DNA from: Tubulanus polymorphus
Taxonomy: Eukaryota > Nemertea > Palaeonemertea > Tubulaniformes > Tubulanidae
Length of the DNA: 64,000 bases
Assembly (NCBI RefSeq): GCF_964204645.1
Contig: NC_134033.1
Location: forward strand, 11,927,155-11,991,154
Direction: 5' to 3'
Part shown: piece after piece, positions 45,919 through 58,504 of the stretch
Layout: every line of letters starts with the position of its first letter
How positions within the stretch are numbered: position 1 is the stretch's first letter
Translations under genes and position numbers: made by a program
The notes under the pieces: generated by a model
Databases searched by the model: none
Told to the model about the DNA's origin: nothing
Seen by the model: only the letters and a program-made list of their open reading frames with translations

Positions 45919-46003
45919 CCAGGACCCGGTTTAATAGACTGGTATTACCTTTAACCCAGCCCCTGGGTTAAAGGTAATACCAGTCTATAAAACCGGGCCC
46001 AGG
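45919..46003. repeat. 41-bp hairpin with 3-base loop
   Basis: The arms 45919-45959 and 45963-46003 pair at 38 of 41 positions around CCC. The arm core is GACTGGTATTACCTTTAACC then CAG. This is an almost uninterrupted palindrome in an otherwise ordinary intronic region. It could be a fold-back MITE, or if transcribed, a long perfect hairpin of the kind processed into small RNAs. Confidence 0.9.
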
Positions 46004-46527
46004 GAAAATTAATTGAAAATTTTCTAAACTGTTCATCGAAGTTTCTAGTTATCAAGACTAAACAAACTTTTAAATCAACCTTCAGATCCATCCTTAAACC
46101 TTTAATATACCTTCTTAACATCGCCTAGCCATCGACTCATGTCAATAGTTATTAGCTGATATAGAAAAATCCCCGAGACGCTGCTGCCCTTTTATGATTG
46201 TAATGCGTGTTATTGGTGGTGGCCTTTGATTCCAGTGATCACGACTAAAGCCATCCCGGAGACCAGACTGTAAGCAGCAAAATCAAAAGAGCAATTCGTG
46301 ACATTTTGTTCACAAGAGCCTTAATAGAATTTCTAGTCATGATATTAATATCATTAACCGATGTATTCAACGCTGTTGCGCGAAGCCCCTGAAGCCTGTA
46401 ATGACCTTTTTGCTTATGTTCAGCGAAAATATATCCGAACAATGTCTTCCCATGATACGCAGATGGTATCCATCTTGAATTCTTAATCATCATAATCGTG
46501 TTCACCATCGTGTTCAAGAACGCTAGA

Positions 46528-46710
46528 TCAATGATAGGGTTTGGACCTCTTGCTCATCCGACTGACAATACAAGCTTCGGCAAAAGATCCTTCATGATTT
46601 TCAGGCTCTGATGCATTACGGAAAATTTCAAGATGGCTGCCATATTCGAAATCATCCACCATAATATCTAATAGGGAAAGACCTTTCGTTTGTCCCAAAA
46701 CATTATCCAA
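46528..46710 (-). other. Unexplained ATG open frame of 60 codons, minus strand
   Basis: The frame reads MDNVLGQTKGLSLLDIMVDD, then FEYGSHLEIFRNASEPENHE, then GSFAEACIVSRMSKRSKPYH and a stop. It is hydrophilic, with a basic end. Eleven bases further on, another frame of 90 codons follows (46245-46517). Together they look like a decayed coding piece, perhaps of a transposon, but no motif is recognised. Confidence 0.15.
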
Positions 46711-48011
46711 GCTTGAGGAAAATAACTTAAGATATGCGCTTGTATGATTCTAACAACAAATTCTAACAACAAATTCAGCTACGCCATCTGGTGACATACA
46801 GGGTCCTCATCAAACTTTTGGAAGTGGAATGATGTGCAATTGTTGCGATTTTGCTATGGTCCTCAAGGCAACCTTCAAGGCAGCCCAAAAACAACTCAAT
46901 CAAGCACTGATTCAACCAGACAGTTCGGAAGACGGAGACCTTTTTGGTAAAAGTTTCCTAGATGGCAGGCAGTATTGGCGGAAGAAAATTAATTAGACAA
47001 TCAACGAGCCTTGAAATTGCAATTATATGGCGTAGAGTATAATTTAAGTTGACAACAGGCATTCAGCATAGTGCTCGCTGCAAATAACTCATGGCTCATC
47101 CCATTACGAGAAACAACTGTCTGATATAATTTGAAGCAAAAAACCCACAACATAGGGAAACAACAAAATGAGCATTTCCTGACGTTTCGACGGAACACTA
47201 TGGGCCACCACACAACTGTTTTGATTGTCACGCTTAAGAATATGATGTAACTAGTAGCAACTAAACCGAATACGTGCACACATCAGTAACGAGTTTTAAG
47301 CCTAGCGCACATAGCTGAAATTACTGTGCAAAAACCATTAATCTCACTAGTTTTGTGACCATGTGCGTGGGATACTCCACAACAAGAAACATCATTTGAC
47401 TTGTGAAAATTCTCATGAAATTGCCATACACATGTTTAGTTAAGTGATATTTCTTGTTTTGGGACACCCCGTACACATGGTCATAAAAAGTGATTTTGCA
47501 CCTTCAATGGGGCTGTATTGACCAGGTATGATCTGGTGAACAAAGCATTGAACACCCAACATCAGATGATAATACATGGTATTCTATCAAAATGATGAAA
47601 TAGGACCGATCTTTGTCAAGACGTAGATTTGGTAGACGAGGAAAGTGTAGAAAGCATCGCGTCATCCGAATATCTTCCGTGATATTCGCTAAAAGCTGTA
47701 GCGGTTTCTAAAAAGTATGAAGAATTCTGTCCAGTAACTCGAGTATAAAATGACAGTAACTGGAAAAAGCCATATCCTACTGTTTACTGTTTACTGTTTT
47801 CTCAAAAGAAACAAGAGTTAATCTCCCACGTTTATCAGAGGCATACTTGGAAAAATGCAGTTTTATGATGCTGACTGCATGATCAAAACCATCAAATGTG
47901 TTTTTTTTGCATGATGATGTTGATTCAGGTATGAAGAAACACGATACATCAAAATACAACAGGGACGTTTCCAGATACCAGGTCACGTATAGGAGTGGTC
48001 AAAGTGAACTG

Positions 48012-48690
48012 CGTACTGCGTGGTTAAGTGGTAAATGAGTTTGAGTCTGGGATACTAGGTCAGGCATATGGATGGTGCTGGTGTGTGGTTTGAAGACACG
48101 TGGTGTATGGTATAGTTAAGCGGTAAATGAGTTTGAATCTGGGATGCTGTAGTTAAGTGGTAAATGAGTTTGAATCTGGGATACCAGGTCAGGCATATGG
48201 ATGGTGCTGGTGCGTGGTTTGAAGATAAGTGGTGTATGGTAGAGTTAAGCGGTAAATGAGTTTGAATCTGGGATGCTGTAGTTAAGTAGTAAATGAGTTT
48301 GAATCTTGGATACCAGGTCAGGCATATGGATGGTGCTGGTGTGTGGCTTGAAGACAAGTGGTGTATGGTATAGTTAAGTGGTAAATGAGTTTGAATCTGG
48401 GATGCTGTAGTGATGTGGTAAATGAGTTTGAATCTGGAATACAAGGTCAGGCATATGGATGGTGCTGGTGTGTGGTTTGAAGACAAGTGATGTATGGTAG
48501 AGTTAAGTGGTAAATGAGTTTGAATCTGGGATGCTGTAGTTAAGTGGTAAATGAGTTTGAATCTGGGATACCAGGTCAGGCATATGGATGGTGCTGGTGT
48601 GTGGTTTGAAGACAAGTGGTGTATGGTATAGTTAAGTGGTAAATGAGTTTGAATCTGGGATACCAGGTCATGCATATGGATGGTGCTGAT
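48012..48690 (+). repeat. 129-bp higher-order minisatellite, about 5 copies
   Basis: The word CAGGCATATGGATGGTGCTG recurs at exactly 129-bp spacing (48061, 48190, 48319, 48448, 48577) and once at 92 bp. Within each 129-bp unit the subunit AAGTGGTAAATGAGTTTGAA then TCTGGGAT occurs twice. As 129 is a multiple of three, a 206-codon frame survives on the minus strand, with 43-residue repeats. It is not supported as a gene. Confidence 0.95.
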
Positions 48691-50399
48691 GAGTGGTTTG
48701 AGTGTTTGACTGTGGTATGTAAGTTGTATGGACGAGTAGTGAATGTGAGTGGGGATATCAGGTCGTGTAGAAATGGCATTGATGAGTGGTTTGAATGCTT
48801 CGCTCTGGAATATCAGGTAGATGTGTAGGATTGGTATGGGCGAGTGATAACCGTTTGAAACCGAGACGCCAAGTCATGGAGGAGTAATATAGATGCTACC
48901 GGGTAAGACTTATCCATATTATCATTCTCCGACCTGAGGCAAATAGGTAAACAAAAGACGACCCTTGAGATCGTGATCATCGTAGCTCTGATGTTACTTC
49001 CCCCCATGGTGAGATTATTGATTGATACACAGTCAGATATATAGTGAGATGCAAAACGATTTAGACGAAAACTCAAAAAACAAAAAAAAACGTTAAATCG
49101 TAATCCATTTGAACGCACCGAAACAAGTCTCTTTAATAGTATGATGGATAGGCAACTGAAATGAGCTTAGACTAGTCTTAAATCAGCTGCCAGACGTAAT
49201 AGCTAACTAACCTCTTGTATATGCCGTCAGTTGAGACTCTTACACTGACAAAAACCTGATTAGATGAGAAAATATACAACGCCAGCAGTCGACGACGGCT
49301 GAGACCAATTGTAAATAAGTAACCGATAATGACTGGCATTAAACATTGAATAATGTGATACACCTGACATCTCTGACAGCCGTGTATAGCTGCAGTGTGT
49401 ACGGGTTTGAACTATTGTTAAATCCCGTTATAATGCCATTGTTGACAACACGAACATGACAAAATCTTAAAAAATTGGCGTCGTAAAGAATGGCATTTTC
49501 ATTGAATTGGAGTTAGATATGCCGTATTTGTTTTGAGATAAATGTTGACGATAAGTGAAATGGATGACAGAATTTGTAACAGAATTAGCATATCCCAATG
49601 AAAAAATAGCATTCTTGCGATGCACCGGTGGTTGAATGCAACCTAGTTTCGAGGAACTGGCTTCGAAGTACGGCATAGTTGCACGAATGGCTCTAATCTG
49701 AAATATTCATCAATTAAAGGATTTTACGGCCTATTTGAGGCACTTAAACTAGAGATTAAAACGGCAGATACTCTAAAAGACAATGAATAACATGAATAAT
49801 AGATATACATGTCAGGGCATGGGGAGTGATAGATGAGGGAGGGAGAAAAAGAGAAGGAACTAGGCCTAGTTAACTCGTATCGATAAACACATTCTCGCAA
49901 GCGTTTCGCTTCAATTTCAATCTCATAAACGATAAACTAATTTTCATTGTAAAGATGTACTTCGCTTTGAAACAGATCGATCTATTTCGCGATTAATCTC
50001 GTATTTGTCGGTCGCCCAAACGAGACTTTCACTTTATTTCGGTCAATTAGCGAGATGAAACCGACGAAATATCGACTCACAGCGCTATTTACTGATTGGC
50101 TTCGAAGCCACTCGAGAAAACTTCGCACGGCGAAATGATCAAATTATACCGAAATAATTTCAATCTGATGAAAGGATGGGGGGGGGGGGTTAGCTTCCCG
50201 CCGCCTATAACGAGCCGCCGCACTGTGCGCTGCTCAATGTTTGCATACATAACTGTAAATACCAATTACACAGTGGTCGAAAAATCCTCATATCTCTCAG
50301 AGGCGATATTCATAGCTGTGGAAAGTGTTGTTAACACAGTTTGTAGCAGTTCTAGAATATGAAATAAAATGTTCAAACTGATCAGACATCAATAGGGTA
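48691..50399. other. AT-rich intronic sequence with a CpG pocket (49890-50120) and poly-G
   Basis: A G run lies at 50178-50189. The CpG pocket has CGATAA and CGCGATTAAT words. No exon is recognised. Confidence 0.4.
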
Positions 50400-50950
50400 A
50401 GACGTGGGTTATAATGTTCTGTAGTATGACTCTCAGATAGGGGTAAGACTCTTAGTATAACTCTCAGCAGAGGTTTGACTCTCAGTAAAACAGTGTTAAT
50501 AAGGCCAGGAGTAAGACTTTTAGCAGGGTTGAGACTGTCAGGAAAACGGGGATATGACTTTCAATAAAACATGAAGGGAGTAAGACACGCAGTAAAACCT
50601 GATGTGATAAGACTCCCAGTTGAACATCAAAGGGGCAGGACATGCAGAAAACATGATAGGGGTAAGACACTCCAGGGTAAGACATTCCAGGGTAAGACTC
50701 AGTTTAACATCAAGTAGGTAAGACAGGAAAACATGAAATAGTAAAACACTCTGGGTACGACTCTGGGAACAACTCTGGGAAAGATACGCTGAAGAAACAT
50801 CCAGGGAGTAAGACTCTGAGGGGTAAGACACTCAGTTAAACAGCAAAGGGTAAGGCTGAAGGGTAAGACCCTTGGTAAAACAGCAAGGGAGTAAGTCTGA
50901 AGGATAACTCTTTTTTGAATATCAAGGGGATAAGACATTCAGAAACACCA
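50400..50950 (+). repeat. Degenerate array of GGGTAAGAC(T/A)CTCAG.AAAACA units
   Basis: The motif GGTAAGACTCTCAGTAAAAC recurs roughly every 30 bp with heavy drift for about 550 bp. Three overlapping minus-strand frames here are repeat artefacts. Each unit contains GGTAAGA, a 5'-splice-site consensus on the plus strand (antisense to CASK). Confidence 0.8.
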
Positions 50951-51299
50951 GATCCTGTTTTTTAAGTTGTCAGAAGTCAGTTCGGTCCTATCAAACCATC
51001 CACGGAAAAATGAATGTAAAACTAAAGACAGGTTCGTTAATGCTGAGTATACTGCGGAGAGATTCTTAACACGGATAACCGTACCTACTTACAGATAAAC
51101 CTCACGTCAACCGCACATTGTAAGAATTCTTCTCACGCGAGACCTAAATAATATCAAACCCGATGTGGACACTCAGCGGTCAAACGCAGTCCCCATGAAT
51201 CGGCACACTCTATCCTTCCAACTCAATTAGATTAACGCGCACATTAACAACTACATTTAGAAGTTGTATTAATATTACTATTTCCATTAACACTATCTA

Positions 51300-51380
51300 A
51301 AACTTATAAACAGCAACACCTTATTGCTCAAGGCTCTAAGGTGCTTTACATAATATAAAAAAAACATAATTATACTGAAA
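51300..51380 (+). repeat. Possible retroelement tail
   Basis: ACACCTTATTGCTCAAGGCT then CTAAGGTGCTTTACATAATA is followed by an A-rich run. Tails of the type CTCAAGGCGCTTTACA recur in invertebrate SINE/LINE families as far as I recall. The identification rests on that resemblance only. Confidence 0.3.
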
Positions 51381-51639
51381 AACAACTTTGAAACCAACAA
51401 GCTACATTACTTTTGTAACTAAGATTCCATTTTTGGTGTATCTCAAATTCATGGCATTTGAGCTTTTTCAAGATTACAAATTGAAACAAGAAACATTTGT
51501 GCACTTTTTCCGATATGATATAGACTAAGCTAAATCCATTTCATCGAAACGTCGTATTCTAAAATTCATACCTTTCATTTCGAAACGGTTATATGATAAA
51601 ATCCATTAGCGGGATTTAATCCATGAGAGAGAGAGATCA

Positions 51640-52250
51640 CGATTGAAACGTTTCACACTTAGTTCGCGTCGACGGAGAGGCTGTCAGACGTAGCCATCGA
51701 TATTGTGAGAGAGATGGAGTGAGAATGAGAGAGACACCGCTGGGTGAATGAGAACACCGCCGGTGACCACATACAGTCGACACTCCGATGTTCTACGTCT
51801 CGTACGCATGTAACGCTACTCCTGATCTATATCAACAGTCGCCGAAGATGTTCGAACGCAGCGAGACACCGAATCAAATAGTAATTTTTCTCGCGTTCGC
51901 TCCGAGAGAAGAAATCGCTACAACACCGCGGCCAGATACAACGACCCGACAGTCTACACGTACGACTAGAATTTTGTCATTTCTAGATGGGGAGGGATTC
52001 GCTGTCATCCGATAAACATCGACGCGAGAGCGCGCGAGGATAGCGAGAGAGAGAGACAAATCACGTATCAATTCCGCTGTCTTCTTCGACATTCGTATGG
52101 TAATAAATACGATTCTGATAGGAAATCTATCTGTTTCTTACCGAGCAGGAACACGACGAAAAACACCGAGGCAGAGTTTAAAACAGCGTTACACTCTTCA
52201 CACACAGCTATAGCTAATAACTCTTGAGTTCAATATAGGGACAATAATGC
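51640..52250. promoter_or_regulatory. CpG-rich pocket, open on both strands
   Basis: CpG clusters at 51650-52110, framed by (GAGA)n words. The minus strand has a hydrophobic open stretch (LNSASVFFVVFLL, about 52143-52185) reaching CTCG|gtaaga, and a 72-codon frame starting with ATG at 52092 (MSKKTAELIRDLSLSL). The plus strand is open at 51788-52015. None is convincing as a gene; an island with regulatory function is as likely. Confidence 0.25.
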
Positions 52251-53329
52251 ATTGGAACCGCATTTCAAGTGTCTTTATATTTACACAAAATTACTGTAGA
52301 GACTAGATCGTTTTTTTACAACCATTTCAAGTGACGAGCAGATATCGTAGACCATTCTAAAATTGTTAGGTGTTAACGTGAACTGAAGGCCTAGAACTCA
52401 GGGTGGACTCGTCTAATCAACCAATTTAGAATTTTATCAACCCTTAGAGCGGGTGTCTCAAGAGTTTGTCTCAGAATAAGCTATATCAACCTTTGTGCCA
52501 AATGCTAACTGCCTGTGAATAACTGATATAGGGATGATGGTTCTATGGTCAACTTAAGAGACTGTCGGGTTATAGTTGAGACTGGTGTGACGTGTCTATA
52601 TAACACCCACCCAAGGCAATTTCAGACTTGATCTCTACACGGCCGTGGAATCAGTAGCGTGTAGATTCTACTAATACCCGGTAATTCTCCGGGGCACATC
52701 ACACCGACGACGACGAGGAGAGGGAGGATGTGAGGGAGGAGCACCCGCTCGTGTTTCACAGCGGAGGTAATAAATACACACGACATATAGGAGGCTGTCA
52801 CCGTGCGACAGTACGACGACGCAGACGCAGAGCCACTGCTTAATCTGTAACAAGTTCAAGTGTATTTGAATGAATTCTAATGAAACAGGCCTCGGGGACA
52901 CTTACACGCTGGTCTCGACAACTCATAAATAGGTTATACGAAGAGATATACAAAAAAGAATCATTTCTATCACATAGAAAATGGTACCCGGATACTGAAC
53001 AAAGGTTGAATATGACATTGTTACACTGCTGTACGCCAAATACATGAATCCCCAAGAAAACCGGACACAAACAGCAACCAAAAAAAATACATTTCCAAAA
53101 GAAAACCTGTCTTAATGCGTTGTTTAATGTTCCGCAGCTTCGGCCGTACTAGAAAACTAAAAAGCATTGAAGGGCAAAATAAACAAAAAATTTTATTTTT
53201 GTTCCGCATTTTTGTACATCAGTTATGCAACTGCCTCGTTTTTTATGACAATAAATCAGTTGGGAAAATGGGTCGTAGCAATTGAGTTTAAGCGTTAAGG
53301 GAGATAACTATCAAACTGTATGCAGTGGT
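52251..53329. other. Intronic sequence, nothing firm
   Basis: A small CpG-containing patch lies at 52680-52830 (CACCGACGACGACGAGGAGA). No exon is recognised. Confidence 0.4.
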
Positions 53330-53650
53330 CAAACTGCCCCCGGAACAGACATGAGTCATATTTAGCCAGTGCCACATAAACCACCGACTTGTTTCTGAGA
53401 TGCTATCTCAATGACGCTGTTGCAACCGAGACGAGTCACTTCCACAACCAGTAAGCAGTCACACGCAATAATTTGACCCCCGCATAAAATTTGGCCAATC
53501 AGGCACTGACCCATTTAGCACCAGCATGAACCACCATTGGCCTGTTCCCGGCATGCGTAATGTGGGTCACTTCTGCAACCAGTGACCCGAGCTTAATTTT
53601 TCAAAACAGGTACTGACCCACTTAGCTCCGGTATGAATAACTGGCCCCAG
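53330..53650 (+). repeat. Copies of the AAATTTGGC-palindrome family
   Basis: The words AATGACGCTGTTGCAACC, CACACGCAATAATTTGACCC, TAAAATTTGGCCAATCAGGC, ACTGACCCATTTAGCACCAG and TGGCCTGTTCCCGGCATG partly repeat within the block (TGACCCACTTAGCTCCGG again at 53605). This indicates two tandem or nested copies. Confidence 0.55.
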
Positions 53651-54192
53651 CAAATGATTGCGCCAGATTTGCAACGGGTAAAAAATCGTCTCGCGTACCC
53701 GTAATCACGACTTCAGATTCAATTCTCGTATTCAATAGAAGAAATAGCAGTTCAGTACACCTGATCGAATTTAACAGAATTTCTATTCGGAGAACGAACG
53801 AACTAATCACATTTGCGATATCTCTGCGCATGAAAATGGCTTCGTCGACAACGATGACGTCGACGGTCGACGTCGTGTTGACATTTAGAAAGACGTCCTC
53901 CGTACTGATAAACAAGTCATTCACTCAATAAAAGCGTAATGTAGGCAGCCCGTGCTGGTAGATCGGTAGCAACGATAGCGACAACCTTCAAATGTAGACC
54001 ACGGTTTCATTCGCCAGAATACGACGTAAACATCGCCCAACTAAACCAGGTCACGTCCAATGGTGTCATTAGACCGTATACTGTCCCGATGACAAAGGCG
54101 CAGATCCCCGGTTCAAGCCAGACACAGGCCTGCGCCCAGAGAGGTGTGTTAAGTATGAACACACAACCCCGCAAGATCAAGAGTTCCGTCAT
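53622..54192 (-). pseudogene. Possible decayed PIF1/Helitron-type helicase fragment
   Basis: Three stretches on the minus strand, in two frames, fall in the order and spacing of PIF1-family helicase motifs. First, FVIGTVYGLMTPL (about 54080-54120) sits where F.I.GP.GTGKT.L would be, with Thr and Leu kept and the lysine replaced by Met. Second, KVVAIVATDLPARAAY (about 53930-53975) resembles the KV.AvA.tGiAA motif. Third, after a frame change, VDVIVVDEAIFMRRDI resembles the Walker B box (a.iIIDEa.M), and VVITGTRDDFLPVA resembles VVl.GDf.QlLPV. The conserved G, L, P and V are at the same spacing. A stop and a frameshift separate the parts. Helitrons carry such a helicase in animal introns. The match is weak and by eye. 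Confidence 0.3.
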
Positions 54193-54317
54193 GTTTAATG
54201 AAAGGGCTTAATTAGATTGCATTAATGTTTCAGTGACTTAGTTATACAAAATATTCACTAATATTGGAACATTGGTCCATGTAGTTCATTGTCCTCTATT
54301 TTATTTGTCTATATACA

Positions 54318-54356
54318 TGTACATGTACATGTATAATGCACATACACATACACATA
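54318..54356 (+). repeat. (ACATGT)n and (ACATAC)n
   Basis: A short run of ACATGTACATGTACATGTAT is followed by ACATACACATACACATA. Confidence 0.9.
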
Positions 54357-55319
54357 AGATGATAGCCGACTGTGTTGCCAATTATAATCAAACGTTAAAC
54401 TATCCGGGAACAAGACCGACAGTCATTTATGCATGACCGACGTATGCGGACGCCATTTCTGATCAATAACGCCATAAAACTGCACGACCCGCAAGCAGAA
54501 GACGATGCGAGCAGAGAGAATAGCAAAGTGGCGAAGGTTTCGTTTTCTCAATTACGGTCTACGAGTCAGGTGATTATCACGTCGATCGATACGTTCAACG
54601 GCGTTTACAGATAATTGCACGGTACAACGAAACAGCAACATTCAAAAAAACACTCCCCCCTACTACAGATCGCCGCAGTCAATCTTATACACCGTAAAAA
54701 AGCTAATCAAAGATGATCAGTTTGTGACTAAAAATTAGTCATCATGTGGAGTAGTACGGAGTCATGATTTAAGTCTAAAAGTGGTCTTAATAAGCTTGGT
54801 TATAGACCCAAGATGGTCTTAGTCTTAAATCTAAGCCATAACTGAATACCTCGACCGCATAAACGCAGCAAATCTAGGATCTAGCAAGGATCTTCGCTGA
54901 GTTTGATGAGCTAGGTGGCGCACTAGGTCCATTCAGACAGACAGACACATACACACACGCACATGTACAGACAGAATAAGGGTCTCATGGAAGCCTCATA
55001 ACCAAAAATTTTGACTAGTGTTAAATTGAACAGACTGGTGGTTTGAAATTAAGGAATTTTTTGCCAATTTCTGAAATGATATCTATGGTGGTTGGGTGTG
55101 CATTCATCTCAGTCATGTTTATCGCAGTTACGTTTATAAGTATACCACGTTCATCTTCAATGAGAAATGCATAAATAGATCGCATCTACATTTGACATCA
55201 TCTGGGTCGTTGACGGGGTCGGTAACCGAGTGATAACAATGATCATTACACATCGTTGTAATCGTGAGAAATGCGCATCACAGCAACACATGAATATCAT
55301 CGGATTTATGACAACGACG

Positions 55320-55765
55320 GACAGATGAAGAGGGAAAGAGAGCTTGCGAGGGAGAGAAAGAGAGGGGAAACGGGAAAAGAAGAGGAGAGCGCAGACGGAG
55401 ACAGGAGAAGAGAATGAGAGGGAATGAGAGGACTGGATATATGGACAGAGAAAAGAGAGGGAGGAAGGAAGGAGGGAGGACAGCAAGAGGGTGAGCGATT
55501 ATGTGAAATGAGAAAGGGTAGTTAAGGAGAGAGGAGGGAGTTAGCAGTGAAAAGAGAGGGATAAATAGAGAGTGAGAAAGCAAAAGGGCCTAGAGAGGAG
55601 AGATTGAGTGAGAAGAGAGTGCAAGTGAAGTCATAAAGATGGCAAAAAGAGAGAGAATGAGGGAGATGAAGAGGAGGTAGTGAGGAAGAAAGAGGGAAAG
55701 ATAATTGCGGGAGATACGGGGATGTGTGAAGTGACGAGAAGGGAGAGGGAGACAATGAGAGGGAG
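55320..55765 (+). repeat. Degenerate polypurine tract (GAGAGG/GGGAGA)
   Basis: About 440 bp consist mostly of G and A on the plus strand. Three overlapping Ser/Leu/Pro-rich minus frames (77-109 codons) are composition artefacts. Confidence 0.9.
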
Positions 55766-56762
55766 ATGAATGAATTGATAACTGTGATTTTAACTGAGTG
55801 AATTGATAACTATGATCATCATCACGCCGAGAAGAAAAGACGAACCATCACCAGCAGCGGATAGAGGGAAGATCTATATCGACAGCCAGATCAATGTCAG
55901 AAACAGAACAGAATGAAGTACCATATATAACACGCTCGTACTTGTGGCTTGTTTAGGAATCACTACCATTTATTCATCAATTAACTCGTGAATTAGAGCC
56001 CATATTCATCCTATCCTTTGAATAGTCTTTCCTAGTTCAAGTCAAAGTTGTAGTTAAGATCTTGGAAGTTGCAGTGTATATTTGTCCCCTAGTCCTTGTT
56101 GAGGCACTATTAAGAAATATCGCCCAGCAAGTAGAAAGTGCTCTCCTTCTAAAATGCACCATTACTTTCTCAGTCTGTCCTAGTCCATCCAAGTTCAAGT
56201 TCAATATGTAGCCTTACAATTAAGAAAGTCTTGTATTGTAAAAGTAGGAATTCAAGATGTTTCTTGTCCTTAGTGTAAAATAAATGCATTTCAGCACTTC
56301 CTTTGTACCCTAGATCTAGTTCAAGTTCAAGTTCTTCAGTACAAAATGGATTGCCAAACATTTTATGGAGATATTCCAGAGAAATTCAAAATTCTTCGAA
56401 GTCAACACTAACCCAGGAGTATATATTCAGAAACTCACCATCAAAATCATCTCCATAACACTTTTTACCGTAGCTTTTCCTTTCTTACTAACATATAAAG
56501 AGTCTTCTAATTAGAAAGCCACAAAAATGAAGAGCATATCTTTGCATTCATACATTATATCCCTTGGTTGAAATATTTACATCTTTGTCTCTAATTATCT
56601 ACTTTAATAATAATAATTTAATGATAAGTTATTTTTCATTTAACAAGTACAAGATAGTATAACGACAATAGTGAAGAAAAATAACAGTTAAATGAAGGAA
56701 GCAGTGAAAGCCTAGAGGCTGTACAAGTCTCTGCACCTGAAAAACATTATAATAATTATAGA

Positions 56763-56763
56763 A

Positions 56764-56799
<36 letters not shown>

Positions 56800-56816
56800 G
56801 TAATAATAATAATAAT

Positions 56817-56895
<79 letters not shown>

Positions 56896-56965
56896 TTAAT
56901 AATAATAATAATAATAATAACAGTAATAATAATAATAAAAATACAAAATAATAAAAATACAAAAT
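56763..56965 (+). repeat. (AAT)n microsatellite, about 200 bp
   Basis: This is an almost pure AAT trinucleotide run with a few AAAGT/ATT interruptions. A poly-leucine frame on the minus strand is an artefact. AT-richness continues to about 57250. Confidence 0.95.
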
Positions 56966-57779
56966 AAATAATAATACATAATATTATGCTGATTATAATT
57001 GTTTAACAAATGATTGTAATTATTTAACAAATCATGGAATTAGTTACAATAATATAACATATGATAATGATGGGACTCATCCATAATAATATAAATAAAT
57101 TGAAAATAACAATCATAATGAGAATGATAATAGTAATAGTAACATCGTAATGCGAATGATAAGTAGTAATAGATGTTATACAAAATAGTAACACATGGTA
57201 ATGTCAATATAATGATATATTGACAATCATGATAATATATTGACAATTGTTTAACAAAGTATAAAATTTCCTATCACACAACCCAATGAGGCAGGACCCA
57301 GTTGTGAGAAACATAGTTTTGGATGTTTGCGAGATCGAACATGTTTCCCTGCATCATCATGCGTATTGGGCTTAAACACGGACACCTCGGTTGTCAATCC
57401 AAAAATCTGATTCTAAATTCTTAGCTCAACCATGAAATAATTGACATTATAACCGTCAACCAGGGGTGTCTTCAGGTACGTGTGTATCTAATTAAGAGTG
57501 TTAATAATTGAACATGTCGTGTACACCAGTATAGCCAGAAGCAACTACAGTAGTGATAGAAGAGCTGTCTACACCAACACCTTCACAATATCAAATAATA
57601 ACTCAGTGGCGGATCTACTTTTTCCTTGAAAAAATCATCCGGCCTATTTCATTCGGTGCATGTGAATTTGGTGCTTTTATGGATAATGTTGGATTGATAT
57701 TTTTGGTTGATTATTTAACCTACTTTGGAGTAAGTGAGCTCTGATGGATTCCTACATTGAAACATGTGGTACCTGAAAG

Positions 57780-58146
57780 TTCGCTCCTAGCATCAACATT
57801 TTGAGCAACTGGGTCATTGTGGTGAATTGTACCTCCAATTTTACCCAACCTCTATTGTTCAAGTAAAAACATTTGAGTTTAAAGCCCCAAGAAGTTAGCT
57901 TGAACTAAATTTTGACTGCCACAGAAAAAACCCCTGTCCTAGAAGACATCCTTCCTTAGCAGGTATTTGATGAAATGATGGGATTCACATTACCAACCCA
58001 TGCCCTTAGACACATCCCTAAACCCTAACCATCAAGAGCCTAACCCTCAAAAGTGGTAAACTTTTAAAGTAAATTTTGACTGCCACAGTACAAACCTAGA
58101 CACATCCCAAGAGCTTCAGGTGGTTGAATTTTGAGCAACTGGCCCC
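57780..58146 (+). repeat. Dispersed repeat with TTTTGAGCAACTGG ends
   Basis: TTTTGAGCAACTGG occurs at 57797 and again at 58133, bounding about 340 bp. The interior words GACTGCCACAGTACAAACC, GACACATCCC and GGTATTTGATGAAATGATGGG partly repeat inside and recur at 61495-61640 (TGCCACAGTACAAACCCCTG, GTAGACACATCGACC). It resembles the end of the MITE at 41032-41147. Confidence 0.55.
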
Positions 58147-58504
58147 TGATAGAGCAACTCGACCCAACCAAAATTGGTATATCCGTATCTACTATGCTGT
58201 TTACTCATGCAACGCGAGATCTCAAATAGGAAGATGAATATATCGAGCGATTTGATTTGCTTCACTGTTTCTGGATGAAGATCTAATTAAACGCTACGAG
58301 ATGTTACGAGACTCTGTCGGTTGTAAACTAATTTACACTGATTGTAACTATAACGGAGCGCCGCGTCTCCTGCGCGGTCGGTGATCGCCAGACGCATGTG
58401 CTACCACACATTAATCGACTGTTTCAATCAATTCGATATCAAATATTAACTCGATCTTCGTCGCTGATTGGATCGTTCAAACTATAGCAATATGAATGAT
58501 TCAT

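Noticed and set aside
48055-48675. 206-codon minus frame with 43-residue repeats
   Set aside because: It coincides exactly with the 129-bp array, whose length is a multiple of three.
51788-52092. Protein gene in the CpG pocket
   Set aside because: Frames are open on both strands with no agreed splice sites or recognised motifs; composition alone explains them.
54090-54125. tRNA gene suggested by CCCCGGTTCAAGCC
   Set aside because: A B-box-like word alone; no A box or cloverleaf can be laid out around it.
55157-55755. Three Ser/Leu/Pro-rich minus frames
   Set aside because: Degenerate polypurine tract on the opposite strand; frames overlap one another and have no domain.
56756-56962. Poly-leucine frame on the minus strand
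   Set aside because: Product of the (AAT)n microsatellite.
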